This document shows, piece after piece, positions 6,965-13,954 of a DNA stretch of 14,034 bases. The notes beneath the pieces are model-generated. The model had not been told where the DNA came from and searched no databases. It worked only from the letters and a program-made list of their open reading frames with translations. Numbering within the stretch: position 1 is the stretch's first letter; every line of letters starts with the position of its first letter. Source of the stretch: an uncultured Verrucomicrobiales bacterium (GTDB lineage: Bacteria > Verrucomicrobiota > Verrucomicrobiia > Verrucomicrobiales > Akkermansiaceae); assembly GCA_937885815.1 (NCBI GenBank), contig CALABM010000200.1, forward strand, positions 1 to 14,034, in the 5' to 3' direction. The translations under genes were made by a program, and so were the position numbers.

Positions 6965-7873
6965 TCAGCCGAGCTTGGCGGGATATACGCCATCCTCCAC
7001 AAGCTTGGCAATGCTCTCTACCACAGCGGGCTTGTCGCTCGGGTAGGTCACGCCCAGCCAGTTGGCGGTGGTCTTAATGACACGGCAGTCAGCCTTACCA
7101 TTGTGGATAAGCTCGTCCACCACAGTGGGGATGTAGCACTCACTCTTCAGCTCAGAGCCATGGGCAGCCAGGAAGCGAGTGAAGTGATCCTTAATCTGGC
7201 CAATGAAGGAAGCGGGGAATACCCAGAAGTTCATGGAAACAAGCTCCTCGGGATCCACGGGATTACGCTCGCCGGAGAGAGAATCACCACGGCATACGCC
7301 GTCCTCCTCAGTCTTAATCTTGGTGTACTCCTCCACGCTGTCGAGGTAGCCATCCTTAATACCACAGATACCGCGGTTCACGTCACCGTGATCACTCAGA
7401 GTATTCTTCAGGGGATAGCCAATCATGCCATAGTGCTCCTTGCAGGGGCAACCGGCATCAGAGGTAAGGAACTCAGCGGCCTTCACGAAGGCGTCTGCGC
7501 CGTAGAAGTCATCAGCATTCACCACACCGAAAGGCTCATTCACCACGTCACGAGCTGCAAGCAGAGCGTGAGCGGTACCCCAAGGCTTCACGCGGCCCTC
7601 AGGCACGCTGTACCCCTCAGGCAGATCATCAAGGCTCTGGAAAGCGTAGTCCACCTCAATCTTACCGGCAAAACGGGCACCTACCTGGCTCTTAAAGGCC
7701 TCCTCAAAATCCTTGCGGATAATGAAAACTACCTTACCGAAACCGGCGCGAATGGCATCATACACGGAGTAATCCAGAATTACTTCACCGTTGGGGCCCA
7801 TGGGGTCGAGCTGCTTAAGGCCACCGTAACGGCTGCCCATACCTGCTGCAAGAACAAGAAGTGTAGGTTTCAT
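6965..7873 (-). CDS. Sugar-1-phosphate nucleotidyltransferase
   Basis: A 302-residue enzyme of the NTP-transferase family, which joins a sugar-1-phosphate to a nucleoside triphosphate to make an NDP-sugar and pyrophosphate. The signature LVLAAGMGSRYGGLKQL (6-22) binds the nucleotide triphosphate. PWGTAHAL (98-105) and VNADDFYG (118-125) hold the active-site and metal-binding acidic residues. MNFWVF (214-219) is a typical product-binding strand. It is first in an operon with the NahK-like kinase, so the pair probably runs free hexosamine, then sugar-1-phosphate, then NDP-sugar. Whether the nucleotide is UTP or another NTP cannot be read directly. ATG 7873 begins right at the signature-bearing strand as in relatives. 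A promoter candidate lies 45 nt upstream. Confidence 0.88.
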   Translation of the reverse strand: MKPTLLVLAAGMGSRYGGLKQLDPMGPNGEVILDYSVYDAIRAGFGKVVFIIRKDFEEAFKSQVGARFAGKIEVDYAFQSLDDLPEGYSVPEGRVKPWGTAHALLAARDVVNEPFGVVNADDFYGADAFVKAAEFLTSDAGCPCKEHYGMIGYPLKNTLSDHGDVNRGICGIKDGYLDSVEEYTKIKTEEDGVCRGDSLSGERNPVDPEELVSMNFWVFPASFIGQIKDHFTRFLAAHGSELKSECYIPTVVDELIHNGKADCRVIKTTANWLGVTYPSDKPAVVESIAKLVEDGVYPAKLG

Positions 7874-7918
7874 GATAAATATTAGTTAAAGATTATGTGT
7901 ACAGTAGTACGTGCGCCC

Positions 7919-7947
7919 ATTTTAGCGGCTAACCCACCTGATTGCAA
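7919..7947 (-). promoter_or_regulatory. Probable promoter of the nucleotidyltransferase-kinase operon
   Basis: On the minus strand TTGCAA (7947-7942, 4/6) is separated by 17 nt from TAAAAT (7924-7919, 5/6). The leader to ATG 7873 would be about 39 nt, a more ordinary layout than the short-leader promoters elsewhere in the window. Confidence 0.5.
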
Positions 7948-7979
7948 GCCTAAACTACACGAATACCAAGCATTCCGCG

Positions 7980-8020
7980 CCATTTTATCATCTGTATAGG
8001 CTCGTCTATAGTTAAAATGG
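7980..8020. repeat. Interrupted inverted repeat in the metH/nucleotidyltransferase gap
   Basis: CCATTTTA (7980-7987) pairs with TAAAATGG (8013-8020), and inside it TATAG (7995-7999) pairs with CTATA (8006-8010), giving a two-part hairpin with an internal loop. It lies upstream of the nucleotidyltransferase promoter candidate and downstream of the metH terminator. It could be an operator or the base of a small RNA; no T-run marks it as a terminator. Confidence 0.4.
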
Positions 8021-8059
8021 GAAGAAAATAATTCACACATAAATGGTCGGTTTTATTCC

Positions 8060-8099
8060 AAAAGAAAGGCCGGAAGATATAACTTCCGGCCTTTCTTTT
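8060..8099 (-). terminator. Strong intrinsic terminator after metH
   Basis: A perfect 17-bp stem (8060-8076 with 8083-8099) has a 6-nt loop and A/T tracts at its base, the strongest hairpin in the window. It lies about 28 nt past the metH stop codon. Confidence 0.93.
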
Positions 8100-8126
8100 T
8101 CAGCGTATAGTAAGAAATAGGTAAGC

Positions 8127-11100
8127 TCAGAATCCCTGAATCTCTCTGCCGGTACGAGCGGCATAATCAGCGCGCTGGTCATCACCCATGGCCCCCACAG
8201 CAAAGTAGCGAGCTTGCGGGTGATTAAAAATGAGAGCGCACACAGCGGAGGACGGTTTCATCATGCAGGTTTCCGTCAGAGTAGTCCCGGTGCGGGCAGA
8301 AGCATCCAGCAAAGAGAAGATGGTACGCTTTTCCACATGGTCCGGCTGACTGGGATATCCACAGGCAGGACGAATCATTTTAGAATTCTCCACAGGCCAC
8401 ACCTGCTCCACCACCGCTTGGGTACATTCAGCAAGCGCCTCCGCCAGCATATTGGCAATGGCGGCAACTAGCAACGCATTGTAGGGATCATTCGCGGCGT
8501 CCAACTCGGCAGCCCACTCGTCCGCGCCACAGATAGCCACCTGCATAGCACCCACATAACCGCCCTGCCCGGCCACATAATCAGCCAGAGCCAGACGTGC
8601 CTTATCACTCACTTGCTGCTGACGGAGAGTATAAAGCACGGTACCATCCTGCAGTAAGATATCATCACCTGTACGCCCCGCAGGCCATACACCAAAACAT
8701 GCGCGTGCCTGCAAGCGCCCCTCAGCCACAGCTCGGGCCAGCAGAGCCTCAGCATCCGCGCGCAGAGTCTGAGCTTCGCGCCGCTTTTCTTCAGAGCCAC
8801 CAAGCATACCGAAGGTGCGCAAGGTAATGCTCCAATCAGCATTATCCATCAACTGCTGCCAGCTCAGCGGATAGTCCGGCTGCGGCGTGTGGCAGGCACA
8901 TCCGGTAGGCACACCTACAGTGAATACGCCCGTGCGGAGAGGCATGGGCTGAGGTTCATCGCTCTTCAGAGCAAGGGCTCTAGCCTCAGCCAAGGGCAGC
9001 AGCGGAATATTCTTCTGCTCATGCTCCGCACACAGGCGAGCCTGCTCAGCCTTCTGAGCCGCAATAAACTCATCACGACCGGCACCACACAAGGCAGCGG
9101 CCACGGGCACAATACTGCCGGCATCTGCCGTCTGCAGCACAATGCCATTCGGATATTTGGGGGCAATCTTCAGGGCGGTATGAAGCGGGCTAGTCGTCGC
9201 GCCACCCACGAGCAGCGGAATATTCATTCCCTCTGCCTGCAGCGCTGCAGCCACACGAGCCATTTCATCAAGAGACGGAGTAATCAGGCCACTGAGTGCC
9301 ACCAGAGAGGCACCTTCACGGCGAGCGGCCTCGATGATATTCTCACAGGGCACCATCACTCCTAAATCGACCACACGGAAACCATTGCAGGACAGCACCA
9401 CACTCACGATATTCTTGCCGATATCATGCACGTCTCCCTTCACGGTAGCCAGCACCACGGTGGCAGCGGCAGGCTGCCCGGCCTGTTCAGCCTCCAGTAA
9501 CGGAGTAAGGATGGCCACGCTCTGTTTCATCACGCGGGCACTCTTCACCACCTGCGGAAGGAACATCTTGCCAGAGCCGAAAAGCTCACCCACCTGCTTC
9601 ATGCCATCCATCAAAGGCCCCTCAATCACAGCCAGCGGGGAGCCACAAAGTTCCAAGGCCTCGCGTGTATCAGCCTCAATATAATCGGTCTGGCCATTTA
9701 CCAAGGCCTGAGCCAGGCGCTCCTGCACGGGCAGAGTGTGGCGCTCCACCTGCTTCTTCGGAGCCGGAGCGGGAGCACCGGCACCTGCAGCCTTAAGCGC
9801 GGCCTTGGCTTCTGCCAACTCCTGAGCATATGCGATGAGGCACTCCGTGGCATCCTCACAGGTATTCAGCAGCACATCCTCCACCAGCTTGCGGCGGTGG
9901 GCGGGAATACTCTCATACGGGGTCATGAGAGCAGCGTTCACGATGCAAAGATCACAGCCACTGTGGTGAAGGAACGCACTGTGCATCGCTTCACGTACAG
10001 GGTTGTTACCGCGGAAGGCAAAGCTGACATTTGAAATACCGCCGGAGATATGGCAGAGCGGATGACAGCGGCGAATCTCAGCAGAAGCCCTGAAGAAATT
10101 CAGCGCAAGATTGGCATGCTCTGGCAGACCGGTGCCAACCGTAAGCACGTTCGGGTCAAAAATGATATCCCCATCCTCAAAGCCGACCACACGGGTAAGG
10201 AGGTCATACGCGCGGTGAGCAATAGCCACGCGATCCTCATAGCCACTGGCCTGCCCATTCTCATCAAAGCCCATCACCACCACCGCCGCACCGAAACGGC
10301 GGATGATGCGAGCCTGATGCAGGAACTCTTCCTCACCATTCTTCAGAGAGATAGAGTTCACGATTGCCTTACCCTGTACGCATTTCAGGCCGGCCTCGAT
10401 AACCTCCCACTTGGAGGAATCAATCATGCAGGGCACACGTGCGATATCCGGCTCGGCTGCCACCAAGTTCAGGAAGCGGCTCATGGCAGCAGGGCCGTCA
10501 ATCATGCCGTCATCAAAACAGAAATCCAGCACCTTGGCGCCCTTCTGCACCTGAGCACGAGCAATTTCCAGAGCTTCTTCATATGCCCCCTCTCTAATAA
10601 GGCGAGCAAACTTGGGAGACCCGGCCACATTGCAGCGCTCACCCACATACAGCAAGCCATCACTGCTGTGGTGATTATATGCCTCCAGCCCACTGAGGCG
10701 CAGCATACCATCCTGAGCGCGGGTCGGTATTACACGGGGAGCAAAGCCGCTCACAGCCTCGCGAATGGCAGCAATGTACTCGGGCGTAGTGCCACAGCAA
10801 CCGCCCACGAAATTGATAAGCCCCTGCTCAGCATAGGTACGGAGAATGCCGGCCATATGCTCCGCGCTGTGCGCATAACCACTCGGGCTCAGCGGGTCAG
10901 GCAGCCCCGCATTAGGATACATACTGATAGCGCAGTCAGCCAGGCTGCTGAGTTCCTGAGCAAAGGGCAGCATCAGATCAGCCCCCAGAGCACAGTTCAC
11001 ACCCACGCTCAAAGGCTTCGCATGACGCACGGAGTTCCAGAAAGCCTCCACCGTCTGCCCGCTCAAGGTACGACCGGCGCGATCTGTAATAGTGAAGCTA

Positions 11101-11807
11101 ATCATCACAGGCGGCAGCTCACGCTCATCCCGGAGCTCGGCTATGGCATACAGGCAAGCTTTAGCATTCAGCGTGTCGAAAATGGTTTCCAGCAGCAGCA
11201 CATCCACCCCACCATCCGCCAAAGCGATTACCTGCTCACGATAGGCGCGGCGAAGCTGGTCAAAATTGATAGCGCGATAGCCGGGGTCACTCACCTCCGG
11301 AGAGAGAGAAGCCGTAACAGCCATCGGGCCAATGGAGCCCGCCACCAAGCGCGGACGTCCATCTGCCACAGCCGCGGCATCAGCTGCGCTGCGGGCAATA
11401 GCACAAGCAGCAAGATTCATCTCACGCACCAAAGCCGTCAGCTCAGCATCAGCCAACACTGCTTCATAGTATTCCTGATTGTGCTTCTGCTCTGCAGCAC
11501 CGGGAAAGAAGAACTCATGCTGGCCGATACTTGTGGCAGAAAAGCTGCAAGTGCTGATGATATCCGAGCCGGCCGCGAGGTACTGCTCGCACATATCGCG
11601 AATGATATCCGGGCGGGTAAGCACCAGCACATCATTATTGTTGCGCAAATCCTGCGGGTACTTACCACGGTCCGCAAAAAGCTCGCCTCGGTAATCATCC
11701 TCCTGCAAGCCGTGCTTCTGAATCATTGTCCCCTGCCCACCATCAAGCATGATAATCCGCTTACCAAGTGTATCTTGCAGCCAGGCGATTCTCGTCTTTG
11801 CATCCAT
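8127..11807 (-). CDS. metH: Cobalamin-dependent methionine synthase MetH
   Basis: Transfers a methyl group from 5-methyltetrahydrofolate to homocysteine through methylcobalamin. All four modules are present in the usual order, at 1226 residues (E. coli MetH has 1227). The homocysteine domain starts MLDGGQGTMIQ (20-30), with zinc ligands Cys272, Cys337 and Cys338. The folate domain starts YVGERCNVAGSPKF (387-400). After an Ala/Pro-rich linker (673-684), the cobalamin domain has DVHDIGKN (792-799), where His794 should be the lower cobalt ligand, and the SGLITPSLDEM loop (839-849). The AdoMet reactivation domain (about 960-1226) has RPACGYPSQPDH (1146-1157); its first part is rather divergent. 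The start at ATG 11807 fits the family. No Shine-Dalgarno is visible. It is preceded closely by the nuoA terminator and appears monocistronic. Confidence 0.98.
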   Translation of the reverse strand: MDAKTRIAWLQDTLGKRIIMLDGGQGTMIQKHGLQEDDYRGELFADRGKYPQDLRNNNDVLVLTRPDIIRDMCEQYLAAGSDIISTCSFSATSIGQHEFFFPGAAEQKHNQEYYEAVLADAELTALVREMNLAACAIARSAADAAAVADGRPRLVAGSIGPMAVTASLSPEVSDPGYRAINFDQLRRAYREQVIALADGGVDVLLLETIFDTLNAKACLYAIAELRDERELPPVMISFTITDRAGRTLSGQTVEAFWNSVRHAKPLSVGVNCALGADLMLPFAQELSSLADCAISMYPNAGLPDPLSPSGYAHSAEHMAGILRTYAEQGLINFVGGCCGTTPEYIAAIREAVSGFAPRVIPTRAQDGMLRLSGLEAYNHHSSDGLLYVGERCNVAGSPKFARLIREGAYEEALEIARAQVQKGAKVLDFCFDDGMIDGPAAMSRFLNLVAAEPDIARVPCMIDSSKWEVIEAGLKCVQGKAIVNSISLKNGEEEFLHQARIIRRFGAAVVVMGFDENGQASGYEDRVAIAHRAYDLLTRVVGFEDGDIIFDPNVLTVGTGLPEHANLALNFFRASAEIRRCHPLCHISGGISNVSFAFRGNNPVREAMHSAFLHHSGCDLCIVNAALMTPYESIPAHRRKLVEDVLLNTCEDATECLIAYAQELAEAKAALKAAGAGAPAPAPKKQVERHTLPVQERLAQALVNGQTDYIEADTREALELCGSPLAVIEGPLMDGMKQVGELFGSGKMFLPQVVKSARVMKQSVAILTPLLEAEQAGQPAAATVVLATVKGDVHDIGKNIVSVVLSCNGFRVVDLGVMVPCENIIEAARREGASLVALSGLITPSLDEMARVAAALQAEGMNIPLLVGGATTSPLHTALKIAPKYPNGIVLQTADAGSIVPVAAALCGAGRDEFIAAQKAEQARLCAEHEQKNIPLLPLAEARALALKSDEPQPMPLRTGVFTVGVPTGCACHTPQPDYPLSWQQLMDNADWSITLRTFGMLGGSEEKRREAQTLRADAEALLARAVAEGRLQARACFGVWPAGRTGDDILLQDGTVLYTLRQQQVSDKARLALADYVAGQGGYVGAMQVAICGADEWAAELDAANDPYNALLVAAIANMLAEALAECTQAVVEQVWPVENSKMIRPACGYPSQPDHVEKRTIFSLLDASARTGTTLTETCMMKPSSAVCALIFNHPQARYFAVGAMGDDQRADYAARTGREIQGF

Positions 11808-11830
11808 CGTTCTGTTATTAATTTAAAGGG

Positions 11831-11865
11831 TTAAAAAACGGGCGGCCTCCGGAGAGAAGCCGCCC
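11831..11865 (-). terminator. Intrinsic terminator after nuoA, just upstream of metH
   Basis: On the minus strand GGGCGGC (11865-11859) pairs with GCCGCCC (11846-11840), with an inner CTC/GAG extension across a 2-nt bulge. It is followed by GTTTTTT, a textbook rho-independent signal. It ends nuoA transcription only about 24 nt before the metH start codon, so a metH transcript starting upstream would have to read through it. Confidence 0.9.
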
Positions 11866-11899
11866 TGATATATAAAGCTGTTACAACCGGACCAATCGC

Positions 11900-12292
11900 T
11901 TAGCGGCGGGCAGCAGGGTTGCGGTGCCATACGATTACACCCTTACCCAAGGCATAAAGGTATGCGAACATCAGAACAGCGATGAACACGGTCATAGATG
12001 CAAAAGCAGCGCAGTTGTTCATCACGAACTCCTTAAAGCCCAGCGCCCAAGGGTACAGGAATACCACCTCCAAGTCAAACACCAGGAACAGGATGGCAAC
12101 GATATAATACTTAATGGAGAAGAATGAAGGAGCACCCTCACCCTCAGGTACGTTACCGCACTCATAGGGAACGTCCTGTGCCGGCTGCAGCCTCGCACGA
12201 CGCCCGAAAATCACACTAAGCACAATAATCAGACCGGCAAATCCAAAACCGGCCACTAACTGGATAAACGCTGAAAAATATTCCTGAAGCAT
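11900..12292 (-). CDS. nuoA: NADH-quinone oxidoreductase subunit A
   Basis: Small membrane subunit of respiratory complex I, next to the quinone channel. At 130 residues it has normal length and three membrane helices (about 10-30, 60-82 and 96-116). The family hallmark PYECG is at 42-46 with conserved Cys45, and FSIKYYIVAILFLVFDLEVVFLYPW spans 58-82 in two overlapping parts, with Asp73 and Glu75 in the conserved FDLE motif. The loop between helices 1 and 2 carries the conserved cysteine. The gene has its own near-consensus promoter and a terminator directly after it. Unlike the common arrangement, no nuoB or other nuo gene follows, so the rest of complex I must be encoded elsewhere. The start ATG 12292 lacks a Shine-Dalgarno. 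Confidence 0.96.
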   Translation of the reverse strand: MLQEYFSAFIQLVAGFGFAGLIIVLSVIFGRRARLQPAQDVPYECGNVPEGEGAPSFFSIKYYIVAILFLVFDLEVVFLYPWALGFKEFVMNNCAAFASMTVFIAVLMFAYLYALGKGVIVWHRNPAARR

Positions 12293-12307
12293 GGCTTAAC
12301 GGGGTTT

Positions 12308-12336
12308 TTTATATCATCTCAGAAACAACTTGTCAA
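12308..12336 (-). promoter_or_regulatory. Near-consensus sigma-70 promoter of nuoA, short leader
   Basis: On the minus strand a perfect TTGACA (12336-12331) lies exactly 17 nt from TATAAA (12313-12308, 5/6). The ATG of nuoA is 15 nt beyond the -10 box, giving a leader of about 8-10 nt. The spacing is identical to that of the promoter at 4076-4104. Confidence 0.85.
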
Positions 12337-12370
12337 GATTTTACTGCTGACTTTAACGCGCGGTGATGGA

Positions 12371-12591
12371 TTTTCATGATTCTCGTGAAAAAGTTTTCCC
12401 GCCACAGCACATTCTGGGACAAGAGCTGATACAAATAAAGGCGCAGGCATTGGAGCGGGAGCGCCGGTTACCACACTAAGCTGCCTACCAGCAGCAACAG
12501 CAGCTCCCACCCCATGCCTGCTCACCTTATTCGGAGAGTCACCCGCGATAAGCCGATGACCAGGGTAGCAGAGGCAATGACTCCCGGCATC
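12371..12591 (-). ncRNA. Gene-free segment of consecutive hairpins; possible structured RNA or group II intron remnant
   Basis: Most of the 360-nt gap between nuoA and the anti-sigma gene can fold. Hairpin 1 pairs 12371-12379 with 12383-12391. Hairpin 2 pairs GGCAT (12446-12450) with 12514-12518 and GGGAGC (12457-12462) with 12503-12508, enclosing GCTGC/GCAGC (12480-12484 with 12491-12495). Hairpin 3 pairs CTTAT (12526-12530) with 12548-12552. Hairpin 4 pairs GATG (12555-12558) with 12588-12591, CC (12560-12561) with 12586-12587 and GGG (12563-12565) with 12583-12585. No protein fits. The look is of a degenerate group II intron domain I-III region, which would suit the intron end at 13955, but no GUGYG 5' end or second domain V was found. 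The strand is a guess. A 12592-12652 remainder shows nothing further. Confidence 0.35.
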
Positions 12592-12652
12592 GCCACCCTT
12601 CAGTCTTGGTAAGATTGAACCGCAGACAGGAGACAGCGATGAGGGCTACGAA

Positions 12653-13258
12653 TCATATGACTTCGTTTGAATGAGAAGTCATCATCTGACTCGGGGTTTT
12701 TATGTGAAAATTTATATTTTCTTCCCCCTCGAGGATGAGGGTATCAGTACACGAACGTCTGTATGAGCCATTTGCTCCACGGTCTGCTGAATTAGACCTC
12801 ATCATAACCGGCTCTGAATACATGCGACGTACGGAAACACGCACCGGAACAATGCCTTGGGCCGTGAGAGTTGGGGTATTGATGGAAAGCATAGAAACCT
12901 CGGTCTCCTCCATCGTTCCTACTGCCACTGAAGAATCCTGCAACAGGAAAACAAGTGTAGCCAACAGCACAAAACATGAAGCTGCAAGTGGAGCCCACAT
13001 GCGCCATGATCGAGAACTGTTGCGATTTCTACGCACTATATCCACCTCCGCCGCAAGCGTGCGCTTCAAGCTCGCGAGAAACGACTCCGGCAGCGGAGCC
13101 GGGGAAAACTGTGAGGAAATTTCTTGCCTCAAATCAGCGGCCTCGCGAATTTCTCGGCTGAGGTTCAGCATGGCGTTCAGACAGCGACTTCGCACAGCAG
13201 GAGGAATACTCACAGGCGAAGTTCGACAGAGTTCTTTGGGTGCTTGCTGTTCTCTCAT
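12653..13258 (-). CDS. Membrane-anchored putative anti-sigma factor
   Basis: This 201-residue protein is recognised mainly from position and layout: it starts 6 nt after the stop of the ECF sigma gene, and has a cytoplasmic N-terminal part (1-85), one membrane helix (about 86-106, MWAPLAASCFVLLATLVFLL) and an extracytoplasmic C-terminal part (about 107-201), the standard anti-sigma topology. The N-terminal region is helical and charged, but lacks the HxxxCxxC zinc motif of ZAS-type anti-sigmas; the two cysteines (Cys11, Cys26) are not arranged that way. It should sequester the sigma at the membrane until an envelope signal releases it. The tail is poorly conserved to my eye, rich in Met, Ser and Arg, and gives no hint of the signal. 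An 8-bp hairpin (12657-12664 with 12675-12682) lies at its 3' end. Confidence 0.7.
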   Translation of the reverse strand: MREQQAPKELCRTSPVSIPPAVRSRCLNAMLNLSREIREAADLRQEISSQFSPAPLPESFLASLKRTLAAEVDIVRRNRNSSRSWRMWAPLAASCFVLLATLVFLLQDSSVAVGTMEETEVSMLSINTPTLTAQGIVPVRVSVRRMYSEPVMMRSNSADRGANGSYRRSCTDTLILEGEENINFHIKTPSQMMTSHSNEVI

Positions 13259-13264
13259 AGTATC

Positions 13265-13822
13265 TTACTCAGGCAAAGGGTTCTGCGCGAGCATCTCGCG
13301 AAAAAGAGCGAGAGCACGTCGATATCGGGAAGTAACAGAGTTCATATTTTCACCGGTCAGCTGGGCAATCTGATTAAAGGTAAGCCCTTCCCAGATTTTC
13401 AGTATGAGAACCTCCGTGTAATTTTCAGGTAGCGTATGAAGCACATACTCCACATGGCGGCGGTGCAATTCATCATCCAGCTCACAGCGGAGCCAGGGGT
13501 CATCCTCAGATGGTTCAGGACGAACATTCTGCTCATAGCTCAGCCTAGTTAAACGACGGCGAGCTTCATCTGCTGCAAGATGGCGAATAGCAGAGAGCGC
13601 ATAGGAAAGCCACTGGGATGGCTCCCCCCTAAACTCCCCACACTCCACAGCCCGCACAAGCTGCAAAAGAGCATTCTGAAGCACATCCTCGGCATCCGCC
13701 TGTGAACGCGTCTGCTGGCGGGCATAAAGAAAGAGCCGTGCGCTGTTTTCATCCAGCCACGTCTCCCAGTTTATGCCTTTACTGCCTTTATCGGAAGCAG
13801 CCCCTGTTCGAGGTGTTCTCAT
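13265..13822 (-). CDS. ECF-family RNA polymerase sigma factor
   Basis: This 185-residue group 4 sigma factor directs RNA polymerase to a specific set of promoters. Region 2 spans about 25-92, including ARQQTRSQADAEDVLQNALLQL (33-54 region, the core-binding and -10-contacting helices) and WLSYALSAIRHLAADEARRR (71-90). A Pro/Asp/Glu-rich linker (about 100-118) leads to region 4 at about 128-178, whose LPENYTEVLILKIWEGLTFNQIA and TGENMNSVTSRYRRAL form the helix-turn-helix that reads the -35 box. Length and arrangement are typical of ECF sigmas. The putative anti-sigma follows 6 nt later, so the pair is co-transcribed. The start at ATG 13822 follows a perfect TATAAT by 10 nt; no Shine-Dalgarno is seen. 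Target genes are not in the window. Confidence 0.93.
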   Translation of the reverse strand: MRTPRTGAASDKGSKGINWETWLDENSARLFLYARQQTRSQADAEDVLQNALLQLVRAVECGEFRGEPSQWLSYALSAIRHLAADEARRRLTRLSYEQNVRPEPSEDDPWLRCELDDELHRRHVEYVLHTLPENYTEVLILKIWEGLTFNQIAQLTGENMNSVTSRYRRALALFREMLAQNPLPE

Positions 13823-13832
13823 ACGATTCCGT

Positions 13833-13864
13833 ATTATAAGGCGTATGAGAAAAGTTTTTTGTTC
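13833..13864 (-). promoter_or_regulatory. Promoter region of the sigma/anti-sigma operon
   Basis: On the minus strand a perfect TATAAT (13838-13833) lies 10 nt before ATG 13822, predicting a leader of about 4 nt. No good -35 box is found 17 nt upstream. An alternative ECF-type site, GAAC (13864-13861) with a 17-nt spacer to CG (13843-13842), would suit autoregulation. The region is A/T-tract rich. Confidence 0.45.
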
Positions 13865-13954
13865 AAAAAAAATGCATTTTGTGCAAAAAAAAACATAATA
13901 TATCGGCTCATCTCTTGCCGAAAATCATGTCCATAGCTGCATTAAGAAAAATAA

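Noticed and set aside
6940..7011. Longer N-terminus for the kinase from ATG 7011
   Set aside because: The added residues overlap the upstream gene's coding sequence and are unlike the family, whose N-terminus fits ATG 6939.
5344..7077. 577-codon plus-strand open frame
   Set aside because: It runs antisense across the zinc-ribbon gene, a terminator and the kinase gene, and has no domain of its own.
6926..7885. Plus-strand open frame opposite the nucleotidyltransferase
   Set aside because: It is a shadow of a gene with clear nucleotidyltransferase motifs.
10050..11834. 594-codon plus-strand open frame inside metH
   Set aside because: It is antisense to a full-length, motif-complete MetH and has no recognisable protein signature.
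11808..11899. Cobalamin riboswitch before metH
   Set aside because: The space is too short and holds only a terminator hairpin; no B12-box-like sequence is visible.
12319..12525. 68-codon minus-strand open frame in the nuoA/anti-sigma gap
   Set aside because: It starts at GTG without a ribosome site, runs through the nuoA promoter and covers strongly paired sequence; an RNA structure explains it better.
12293..12652. tmRNA, RNase P RNA, 6S RNA or SRP RNA in the gap
   Set aside because: None of the conserved sequence marks of these RNAs could be found on either strand.
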